DNA from: Mytilus trossulus
Lineage: Eukaryota > Mollusca > Bivalvia > Mytilida > Mytilidae
Assembly: GCF_036588685.1 (NCBI RefSeq)
Contig: NC_086374.1
Span: 37,254,886 to 37,318,885, forward strand
Reading direction: 5' to 3'
Length of the DNA stretch: 64,000 bases
Part shown: positions 50,501 to 62,500 of the stretch, in pieces
Position numbering within the stretch: position 1 is the stretch's first letter
Layout: each line of letters starts with the position of its first letter
The notes under the pieces: generated by a model
The model's input: the letters and a program-made list of their open reading frames with translations, nothing else
What the model was told of the DNA's origin: nothing
The model's database searches: none
Position numbers and translations under genes: made by a program

Positions 50501-53500
50501 GTATGATTGTCAATGAGACAACTATCCACCAAAGTTCACACGATGTGGATGTAAACAATTATAGGCAACAGAACGGTCTTCAAAAGTGAAAAAATACATA
50601 CCGTATTGTCGGTTATAAAAGGTTCTGACAAGGAAAATACGAAAAAATTCAATTAAAAGAAGAAAAAAAACCGATTTAATGCATAACAAAATAGTCAATG
50701 AAAAACAAATATGACATGAACCAACTTACTAGTCAGATTAGAAAAAAATAATAGGACAACAATTTGAAATAATTTAATTTGGGATGTAACGCGTCTCCCG
50801 ACTGGCTGCCTTGTTTTGTCTATCAGCTCATATACATAATTTTTTCATGTGACCGTTGACAACTTGAACTTCAATCAAAGTAAATAACATATACTAGTAT
50901 ATTAGTTATAATAGACACAACTCTAGGAATATCAGCGACATACCATTATAGCTATATAATTGTGGCATCCACAAGAAAGAAAAAGTCAGAAACAATTAAT
51001 AAAAATGTAAATTACTAGTCGGAGATATTTTTCTCATCTGTATGACAATCAACACATAGCACTAAAATAATACATCTACTGGCTTATAATTAACACAAAA
51101 AAGAAACAACACATGTGCAACCAACCACATTGTAAATAAGAGAACATTACAATGTGAGTAAACAAACTAAGGATCAACAAAGAAAATTTCGGTGTTTGAA
51201 TTACTTAAAGACTTTTCTATATATTATCCTGTCATAAAAAAAAAATGAAAAATGTCTGAAACAGCTAAACGTTAAAAATTAAAGAGTAATTAAATTACAC
51301 AGTCCCAAAATTGGATTCCCTCTTCTAACCTTGTTTGCCTCAACAAAATCTTATGACACTCATACGCATTGCTTATTACATTTGTTCTACCAAAAAAACA
51401 GATCAAGTTTGAATTGTGGTGACGTCCTTTTTACTGTTCTAGAGTAATGTCCCTTTACAAGTGAAAAAAAAATGCTGAATTTTCGTTTCCGTTCTCAAAC
51501 TTAAGTTTGCCTTAACCAAAAATTATGAAACTCTTACACAATGCTTACTTTCACAAAAACTTTGATTATTCAATGTTGTATAAATTTGGGTAGCGTCACG
51601 TCTACGGTTCTTAAGTTATGTCCCTGTATAACGGGGCATTTCCTGAACGACTGTTGTACAGGGGGGGGGGGGGGGGCAATATTGCTACACATATTCTCAT
51701 AAAATCCAATAGTGTATCACCAATTCCCCCCTTAAAACAATTGGCCAATCGAAACCAAACTTATCAGCAATAATGTAAAGACCGTAAATCGTAAAATTCA
51801 TCTTTTCAATAGAATCACGGTCGTAAGCGCCAGATCTTGATTCCAATTGACCAATATTGGTCAGTAGAATCCCAGAGAGTGAATTGAATTGCCGTAATTA
51901 CGATTGTCAATGTGAAATGCATTAAGCGCTTTTGCCTGAACAACTTTCAGACATATAAATCAGAGAAAAGACAAGACAATTTGTTGTATCTGATTGTATA
52001 CTAACCATCCTTCTAATGACAGGAATACTATTTCCTGATACAATTTGACATTATTACCATGTCCACTGTCGCTTTATCATATATCATTCATCTAAGTTGT
52101 CCACAAGCAATTATGTGGTAACAAATTTACATTCAAGTAGAATTATCTGAAACTGAATAAAAATAGTAATTGTAGCTTTCTCTGTTGTTAATCGACTTGT
52201 TAAGGTCAGAAGACTACCACCCTGGGTTATATAGAGAATACAAATTATAGGTAGGCTTTATTGATCACATTGTTTCGTAATCAACCCCTTTAGCAGAAAT
52301 ATTGCATCAATTGGAAAAGGTATCTGAAGTCATAAAGCGGGCTCCGTGTTGAAGACCGTACTTTGACCTATAATGGTTTTTCGTTTACAAATTGTTACTT
52401 GGATGGAGAGTTGTCACATTGGCACTCATACCACATCTTCTTATATCTATTAAAGTCATAATGTCTTCTAACTCTATTTATTGCAAACCAATGAAACATT
52501 CTGTATTTTGATCCAACAGTAGAACTGAACACGTTATTTGTACATGGATTTTCGCTTTTAGATATAAAAATCAATAAATATGTAGAATGGCGAACTTCCA
52601 TTTGTCAGTAGTAATTTGATAGACAATCATTTCGGTGAGAATTTGACGGCTTAATCAATAGCAGAAGAAATATACCGAAAGAAATGATAACGAAAATTAT
52701 CCGCACAGATGACGATTAAACAAGAAACATCAGAGAAACGTTTTTGTTCTGGGAGAACCTGATTTATTTATTATAACTTGTATTGACTTTAAACTAGTTT
52801 TCATTAACTGCGAGTATTTGTGATCGGTACTTTGTGTCTTTTGTTTTTATGTTTGAAAAAAGATGGGACGATAGTAAGGGGTGTTCATCAAGTCGAAGAA
52901 AACATAACAATGCCCTTGCAAAATAGCAAAAATAAATCGACAAAAAGAAGAACAAGTCAACTAAACACTACATAGAAAACTATGAACTGAGCAAGACGAA
53001 CCCTACCAAAACCAGGAGCGAGCTCGGGTGCTCCAAATTGATAGACAGTTACTTGCCCATATATTTTTGTCGTCTTATTGCTCCTGCAAGTAGAAATCCA
53101 TTTGTAAGTCAAATGATATCACAATAGAGAAAAAGTGGATGAGAGTTACGACAATAGGAACATATCCTTGGTCATCGGTGACACAATTATTTCATTATTG
53201 TCAAACAACATGTGATGGAGTCCGTACAACATATAAAGAAACAACTGCATCTTTACCACTTGGACCACTTGGTTTAAAACTTTCTTGTATAAGCAGCAAC
53301 CCCCAATGAAATCATAATAGGAAACACAAGCTCTAGAATATCGTATCAACTGAATAATATAAAATCAATATGCAGACGCCTTAATTTTGCTATATAAATG
53401 ATACAAATAGAAAGTTTAAAATTTGGAAGCTCTATGCCTGATGGGTTTGTTCTTATGTTTTGGTGTTTCAAAACTGGCATAGGTTAGGTGATGGGGTTAA

Positions 53501-56500
53501 ACGCTTGCAAGCATGTTTAAGCAAACCATAAATGAAGCTGTTGGTTTTCTTGGTTAAATAGCTCATTGTTGAAGACCTTACGCTGACCTATAGGTGTTCA
53601 ATTTTGATGTTGTTCATAAACTCTTTTGGTTAAACATTGAACAATACACAGGTATGCTTTTATCCTGGTTTATATGATAAAGATACGCGACATAAGCAAA
53701 CAGTATTTGTTGGACACTATAAATTTCAAGATTATAATGCCTACATTGTTATTTGTCCATATGTTGTAATTATCTGTATATACTGTGAAGAATTCAATAT
53801 CACTATAAATGTTCCCCGTTATACGTGGTACTGTTGCAGTAATTATCTGGGACATTTAGCTGTCGATTGACTCATTACTGTCTTATTAACTGAGCAATGA
53901 TAGGATGTAACTGAATTAAGTTAAAGGATAATATCAAATGTATAATTTGTTTTTTTCTGCAACAGATGTGCATTTAATTTTAATCCTGATATCTATGATG
54001 AGCTTAGTCGACTTTTAAAGTGTTTAAGTAATAATCAATGCAGGGAATATTCAAAAGTCATTTGTATTGAAATGATTTATTGTTTTCTTCGTACTATAGT
54101 AATTGATTGTATTTATAATTTGTAATGGTATTTGCAGTTTAAAATTCCAAGGGTAGTTTGTGATTGCAGAGTTGATGTAGTTAGTGATTGAAGAGGTAGT
54201 TTCTGATTGCAAGGGTATTTTTTTTTTATTGCAGGGGTTAATTGGGATTGCAGCACTAGTTTGTGAATGCATAGGTAGTTTGCGATTGTTTGAAAAGTTT
54301 GTGATTGTAAGCGTAGTTAGTGATTGCAGAGGGTGATGTAGTTTGTAATTGCAGGGTAATGTAATAAAACTCATATCGACGTTTGTGATTACAGGGGTAT
54401 TTTCTTATTGCAAGTGTAGTTTTTTTATTGCATGGGTGACTTGTGATTGCATGGATAGTTTGTGATTGCATGCATGGGTAGTTTGTAAATGCATGTGTAG
54501 TTTGTGAATGCATGTGTAGTTTGTGAATGCATGTGTAGTTTGTGAATGCATGGGTAGTTTGTGAATGCATGGGTAGTTTGCGATTGTATGAACAATTTGT
54601 GATTGTAAGCATTGTTTGTGACTGATGAAGGAATATTTTGAATTGAACTCAACGTACTTCTTATTTGTTTCACATTTAAATCTGTGCTCTTTGTATTGAG
54701 ACATTGGCAGAGAAAGTTATATAATCGTCTATATGAGTTTTATTACAGTAGAACACTATATCATGCTGGCATATCGTAGACAGAAAGAAATTTAATGTAA
54801 GAATTATTACCTAATCTTCACAAAGTTAACACAGCACGTCATCGTCAGTAAAACTCATCCATGCTTAAAACCGATCATTACACCTTGGGGAAATATTCTA
54901 CTGGAATTAGTTCTAGGTTCCCATCACGTGGTGTCATCAAAGTCCGTTTCCGATATTTAAGGATATTATGAGTTCCCACCAGCCGACAATAAAATATTCC
55001 AATGACATCCCAAACGTCTTGCTTTTTTCAAAAATGAAAAATCAAAAGAAAATTGATGACGTAAGGAATATTTTAATATTTAGCATGTCTATAAAACGTT
55101 AAGATCATACAGTGTCAGTTTTTAGTTGTGTTACAAATATTATGTACTGATTCTTTAATTAAGATAATGATTCTGTATAAATCGCTAAACAAAATAAGCT
55201 TTCGTCAATGCGTTAACACCCTAATAAGGGAGCAACGTTTTAACTTTAAAAGCGGGGCGGAAAGGGAGTGTTATGTTTTTTTTGTCTGAGTCAAACATTT
55301 TGTTTTATTTTAGTTTAACGATGCTATCAGTCAATTGTTTTCTTCTTAAAAATAATAACACTATTAGCATGATTAGGTATGGGGAATTCTGGATTCAGAA
55401 TACTTTTTTGTCATCTGCTTGATCAAATTATTTCTTTTTAGAAAAAAAATACCTCCCTCCCCACCCCACCCCTTTGAACCGTTTTTGTAACATGATTCAT
55501 CAGGTAAGCACGAGAATAAAAGTGTAGGTGGGCAAATGAATTATAGATCACAAGGCATTTCATAAAAGTATAAGGGAATTCTGATATTATGACAAGTTAG
55601 TACTTTATATCATTGTACCATGTACTTCCTCAATAGTTACTTACTTTGAAGTACAACATGCATTGTAAGTGGTCAATAAAACTTTAATTATCTGCATGCA
55701 CTGTAAATAATTCAATAGCATAACACTATATATAATTGTTTCCTATTATACATGGCAGTACATGGTCTTATTACAATAATTATTTTGGACGTAATTAACT
55801 GTCGATTGGCACTTAACTTGCATATTAAAGAAGTAATGAAAGGAAGTCACTTTTTCAGCCGAACCACCATGTTGACGCCATACTCAATTTCATTTAATTA
55901 TACAAATCATAGCTCAGCAGTTGATATCATCGAAAATTAACTATTATTAGGATTGTCTTGCTACATCGTTAAAAAAATCTTAAAATACCACCAACCGGGA
56001 TACTCTAAACCACGATTCCTCGAATGCTATATGTAGATTGAATACTAGTTCTTAGTATGGTAAAATTGGATTTTAATTATATAAGAAAAAACAATATTAG
56101 CCTAGGTCATATTTGCTTGAGTAAGTTGCAATCGTAGTTTTGTACACAATTCGCAAAAATATTTTTTTTCTGGAAAACACTTGGGTCACAAAAAATGACG
56201 ACCGGGCGAATTGATTGTCAATGGTCGAACATGCAGTTGTGGTGTCCAGAAGTAGTTGTGTCAAAATATGATGCAATGAAGACAGAGATAGTTTCAGGAT
56301 ATTAAATGACTGAGTTAAAGTTGAATAAATTTTCACGAAGCTTGATTAATGTTTAACTTTTTTGAAAAAGTAAACACAACAGTTTCTAAATACCAAAGTG
56401 TATTTAATTAGTTTTATTAAGTAATGTTATTGGTTTTAATCTTTTTTATTCTGAAAATTTCTGATAACTCTTATGCTTGTTCGCTTTTAATTATATCTCA

Positions 56501-59500
56501 TTGTCGTGGTTGGTCGTCTTGTTACTCTAAAGGATATTAATTTGTTACAATACATGTTATTTTCAACTCATGCTTATCATGTACAAAATAGGAAATAGTG
56601 CAAAATGTTTTAATTGGTAAAATGAACTAACTAGCCCTGACCCAATGATAAAAGAAGCAACGTCAAAATGAAACTATATTTACGTAATTAAAAGTCTTCC
56701 TTTCTTCAGTCTATTAAGCAAACTATCAATTTATGGATTTAGAATTGTTTTTTTTTGGTGATTAAATCTCTATGTTTTAAAGTGTTATTTATGATTACAT
56801 AATGTTAGTGTGAATCCTCTAGAAAATTGGTCTAGCATGGCACTTCGAGAAACAATTTCCGACTTTTATGGTAAACGTCATGAAACCAAACTGACACTGG
56901 AATCGATTCTGTCACGAAAATCATTCCCTGTAAAACTGAGAATAACATTAACTTTCTATGTAAACAAACAGCAATAATTGGAATCGACTCTGTTTTTAGT
57001 GAAATGTCATTCTGTTTGCTCTTCTGTAAAATAGAAATTAAGTTACAACACAGACAGTCAATATCGCATTACATTTACAAGACATGACTATGATTAAACA
57101 CCAAATAGAAAACATGTAAAACGCTACTGTAACCATTTGTTATTTTCCCGGCATGCAGCAAACAGACAGCCCAAACAAGCACTTAAAAGAAGCAGCAAGG
57201 TTATAGCGAAATATAAGGAACTATAAAAAACAAAGAGTTTGCAAAAGTTGTTGCTTTGATATAAACAAAGCTACTAGCAACCAGGTTCTCAATATCTATT
57301 ATAATTCTATACAAAACAGCAGCTGAATGTTTTAAAATTGTATGCATGTCAAAACAATGGGTTTCTGAAAGTAGTTATCTGTATCATTTGTTTACTCCTG
57401 TCTTAAGTCAGAAACCTTTCGTTCAGTGGTTGTCGTTTGTTGATGTGGTTTATAAATGTTTCTCGTTTCTCGGTTTTTTATATAGTTTATATATTTGATT
57501 TTCTTGTTGAATTGTGTTTGACTAGTCAGTTGTGGCCCTTTACAGCTTGTTGTACGGTGTGAGCCAGGACTCCATGTAAAAGGTCGAAGTTTGGCCTACA
57601 ACTGTTTACTTTTGTATATTTTTTTCATTGACACTCATTTCTAATTTTTCGTTTACTAACACGAGAAACTTAGCTGTTTTCTGGCTTCTATAAGGTACAT
57701 AAACACTATTTGCAAAGAAACAGGTTTTCTGGCTTCTATAAGGTACATAAACACTATTTGCAAAGAAACAGTTATCCTGTGAAACTTTTATTTGGTGTGA
57801 CATATTCAGCTTCTGGTTTTTTTCCAGAAATAACAGACATACTTACCACAGATGCATGTAAAAACAGTGGAAAACAACTAGTTTGTGAACCTGGTCGTAT
57901 TTTAAGAATAATTGATGTAACATGTCTACCTCACAACTATACCTGTCCAGAGAAACCAAGAATCCTTAGTATATGTGATGGGCAGAACTCATGCGAAACT
58001 GTCGGACTAAAAGATCAGATATGGTCTTACTGTAAAGGTTTTACCCTTAAACAGATGATTATATCGTACAGATGTGTTCGAGGTTAGTATCAAATAAATC
58101 TCATTGATGTATTTTATATTCTAGTTTTGTTTTCAATTTATTATTTTCCATCATTTATAGTATTAAATCGAAATTACAGCTCTTTCGGTAAATATGTAAA
58201 TATCATATGGAAGATTGCTCTAGGTTTATTTCAGTAAACGTCTTTACGTCATATACGTGCAAACGAATCTACTACTCAAATCATAAACAATTAGCGACTG
58301 TATACCCCTGAACAGTTATTCATGTAACATATTTTTTAACCGACCCACACACATAGTCTTTCTATATGATACTATAGGGTTATTGCATGAATATTGGGGA
58401 ATATTGTCTCGAGTAGAATTTTATATTGCACGAGCTTTTTTCCTCCCTCTTTGACAGCTCGTCCTGTTTAACTTGTCTGTCTTTAATCTTGTATCTGTCA
58501 TGGTTATAACCCATCCGACAATGCAGTTCACTTTATTGAGGTCATTCTTAATGCGTTGTCATTAGCCAACGACACACTCTCAAAGTGTTTGTAAAAGAGG
58601 GACGAAAGATACCAGAGGGACAGCCAAACTCATAAATCGAAAATAAACTGGAAACGCCATGGTTAAAAATGAAAAAAAGACAATTCTAATATGACGTCCT
58701 TATTACAAAGCCGTGTTCTAATGAGCATAAAAAATATGTTTGACACATGCGCACGAACTTACTGTGTATATTAACGTTATTTTCATCGTTATCCTTTAAA
58801 ATGTATACATTTAAGCAGCTAGCATGAATTTTTATTATATATTTTATAAAACAACATATATTTACCCTGCTCGTAGTTTTTAAACTTATCAAATAAGAAA
58901 TGTAATGCACAGACTCCTCGTGAAGGAAACGGGAAAAGCCTAACATTTTCACGGTATTTTCGAACGCTTCGACCTATAAAAATGCTGTATTTGTCCTATT
59001 AGAATCGAAATAATTCCTGCGTGTCATGCTCTATGCTCATTTTAACATGGGTAGGCATTATATTTGACCACATTTTGCACCTCGCTAACGCTCAGTGTAA
59101 AATATCGACAAATATAATGCCTATCCATGTTAAAATGAGCATAGAGCATGACACGAAGGAATTATTTCTTAAACAGAACAACAATAGTACACTAGACACA
59201 CAACATAGAAAACTAAAGAATAAGCAACACGAACCCCATCAAAAACTAGGGGTGCTCTCAAGGTGCTCCGAGAGGGTAAGCAGATCCTGCTCCACATGTG
59301 GCACCCGTCGTGTTGCTTATATGATAACAACTCCGATAAATAGTCTTATTTGGTAAGAATCGAGATCTTCTAAGACAGCGCAAGTCATTATCGCTGAAAA
59401 TGCCTACGTCAATGATTTATATTTGTCAAGCTAAATGCACATGAAAGTTGTAATTAGGTTCAATATTGACGATTTTCAATTTAATCGGTTTGGAGTTATG

Positions 59501-62500
59501 GTCTTAATTTGATTGGAAAATGTCACTTAGTCTATATGTCTTTTCCGTGCATTAACAGTTCAGCCAATTCGTTTCAAATTTAGCATGAAGAAATGGATCC
59601 AAGTTCGATATTGACATCTTTAACTTGTAACAACTAGTATCAATAGTTATGGATCTTGGTGTATAGATAAGGGGTGGAAATCGGATGTAGTATTTTGTTT
59701 GCTTTGCGCACAATAGTTTTGTAGTTTTGTTTTTTGTTTGTTGTTGGGTTTGTTTTCCTTTGGTGCATTTTTGCATATTATGTTTTTTTTTTTCCTTTGG
59801 TGCATTTGCACATATTATGTGTTTTTTTCTTGTTTTCAGCTCTATCACCACATCCATGCAGAACAAATCTATGCAGTGACGAGAGTGAAGGACTATTCTG
59901 TAAGCCTGGAAATGCAATTCATATTAGAAAGGCCTTTTGTGTTAACCCTGATACCGAATGTAACTGGAATATACTACACACATTGTACATTCTTTGCGAA
60001 GGAAAAGTTGTATGTTACGCGTCTGGATTGAGATTGTTTATGCCTAATTCCACATGTCTTAATAGTCTTCCAAGGAATGCCAATTTATTAGTTGACTACA
60101 TATGCATACCAGGTAAGGGAAATTCATTGGTCAGTTATTGCATGTTAAAAATCAACATTAAACCAAAATCAAAACAAATCAAAACCGTTGATATTATAAC
60201 AAGAATACAGAAGAAATAAAACAACGTAACCAGAGTCACTGTTGGCAAAAATTTTGATATTTTCTTGAAAACGTCAGGAACTTAAGGAATGTATTTCCTC
60301 GAGAAAAACTTCGCTTGCTTGTCTGGGTTTGGCTTTAATGTTAGGTATCTTTAGTTTTATCGGCTTTTCGGCGTTTGTTAAAATTTTTGGATTTTCAAAT
60401 AGCTAAAGTGTCGAGCAGCACTAATGAGACATTAATTCATTTGTCAAAATGCTTATCTGGTGCAGTAATTTTGGTAAGTTAATATTATTCCAGGATTTAT
60501 TATTCCATTTTGGACAGTATAAATATAAACATCATTCGAAAGATTTATTTATACAAAGCCATCATTCATAGCTAACATTTTTAGCGGCCCGGGTTAATGA
60601 TGCTTACTGTTTGATTGATATATATATATATAAGGAAAACAACCATGTACTGACCTCGAACCGTTGAATTAAGATTGTTTGATGCTTTGTATCCTCCTTT
60701 TATATTTTCAGAGACACTTTCAAACGATTTATGCACAGGACAGATGTTGACATTACCAAATGCATTTGGCATTATTAAAAGTCCTGGTTTTCCTAGCAAT
60801 CCTTATGGAAACCCTAAAGGATGTTTCTGGGCAATTGTTCCAGGAAGAAATCAATTTGTGGAAGTAACAATTCACGTTTTATTCTCACGCGATAGTGCAA
60901 GATTTTTACATATAACATATACTGACTGTCCAACGCAAAAAGTGGAAAAGAAAGATTATTGTTGTCTTACGACTAAACCAAGCATAGTACAGAAGTCTTG
61001 TGGTGCATTGTACATCCGACACAATCAATACCCTGCCGGGGAAGAACATGGGAATCGTTTTGTAATATCGTATCAAGGTAATATATCAATTCAAGAAAAA
61101 AATATTAAAAAAAGCAATACTATTACAAGTATCATTTATTTATTTATCCAAATCAGAAACATTGGCAAAATTGACATACAAAAAAAATGGTTACATAATA
61201 TCTTATATCATGCCTACATAAGTGTTTACAAGTCCTGGACACAATGGTAGAATTAGGACAAAATAGTCTTCAGGGATATAAACCAAGTTGAAAGAGATAG
61301 TGGGAATGTCGCCGGTGTTTAGTTTGTACACGTATACTGTAGTGAGACTATTTATTCAATAAAGACCGCCCTCTACTGAGGTTAACAGTATTACAGCTTC
61401 GTTATTTGTAAAAACATGGTGACGTTTTTAACATTAAATCACAAATATTCCAAGATCACCCAAAATTGCATGTCTGAATCATTTGCGCTTATAAAGCTAC
61501 ATAGGTAACAGGAGATTTTTATTCTGATGTACCGTCATCTCTTATAACTATCCTTTTTGGGGGTTCAAAAAATCAATTAAAGAAAAAGGCATTCTTAACC
61601 AAAATAATAATCCTGTCAATATACATGCCATAAATTGTCTTCCAGATATAATATTTAGGTTTTATTTGGTTACAGATGACAATCTTCTTTAGTTAACAGT
61701 AATGAGTAGAAACATGTGAAAATTACAACATGGAATATAAAATCTTAATCAACATCAACATCAATGTTTTATTTAGTTTATGTATAGTTATTGAAAAATC
61801 TGTATGCTTACTTACAAGTCCTGTAAATGGCCTACATTTTTGGCTTTTGCCACGAGTTTTTGTTTTTGATATTCAGATACAGTTCAATGAGTTCTGCAAC
61901 AAATTTCCATTTTATCAAAATCCGAAATATCGCGAACCCATGTGTACTTTGCCTTCAGCCACAATGAGGAAATATCCTGTTGCGTCAAAAACATGGGTTG
62001 TAGTTCACTTATCACCAGCAAGAGTACTAGTTTGAACTTCAAGTAAAACGCGTACCCCAAAAGGAATGTACAAACTCACAAGTCGTAGACATGCTGACAA
62101 CGCCATGGCAAAGAAAACAAGGAAAAAACAACCAACAAACATCATATAACTTAAAACCCAACAAGTAAAATGTACAAGAAGCATTTGATTTCCCCGAGGG
62201 TATCACCAGCCCAGTAGTCAATAGTGTGCTGACATGAATTATCATTGATATGGTTATATTTATAAATTAACTGTTTACAAAACTTTGAATTTTTGAAATA
62301 CTAACGCTTTTCTACCTCAGGCATAGATTACCTTAGCTGGATTTGGCAAAATTTATAGGAATTTTCGTCCTCAATGCTCTTCAACTTCGTACTTTATTTG
62401 GCCTTTTTAACTTTTTTAGATTCGAGCGTCCCTGATGAATCTTTTGTAGACGAAGCGCGCGTCTTGCGTATATACAAAATTTAGTCCTGGTATCTATGAT

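Noticed and set aside
53637..53870. 77-residue frame with several Cys and Tyr
   Set aside because: The segment has a diverged relative at 55690-55815 without a conserved frame, so it is repeat sequence.
54051..54704. Overlapping minus-strand frames with Asn/His-rich repeats
   Set aside because: Products of the 19-bp minisatellite; four overlapping frames are open at once.
57710..57827. Using the Met at 57710 as the start of the lectin protein
   Set aside because: That part lies in the 48-bp duplication and poly-T stretch before a strong acceptor, has no signal peptide, and the phase fits splicing at 57828.
59021..59356. 111-residue plus-strand frame
   Set aside because: It runs through the fold-back palindrome and into a family E repeat.
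59734..59839. Met at 59734 as a gene start with a hydrophobic leader
   Set aside because: The hydrophobic run is the translation of a T-rich stretch before the acceptor at 59839; it is intron by context.
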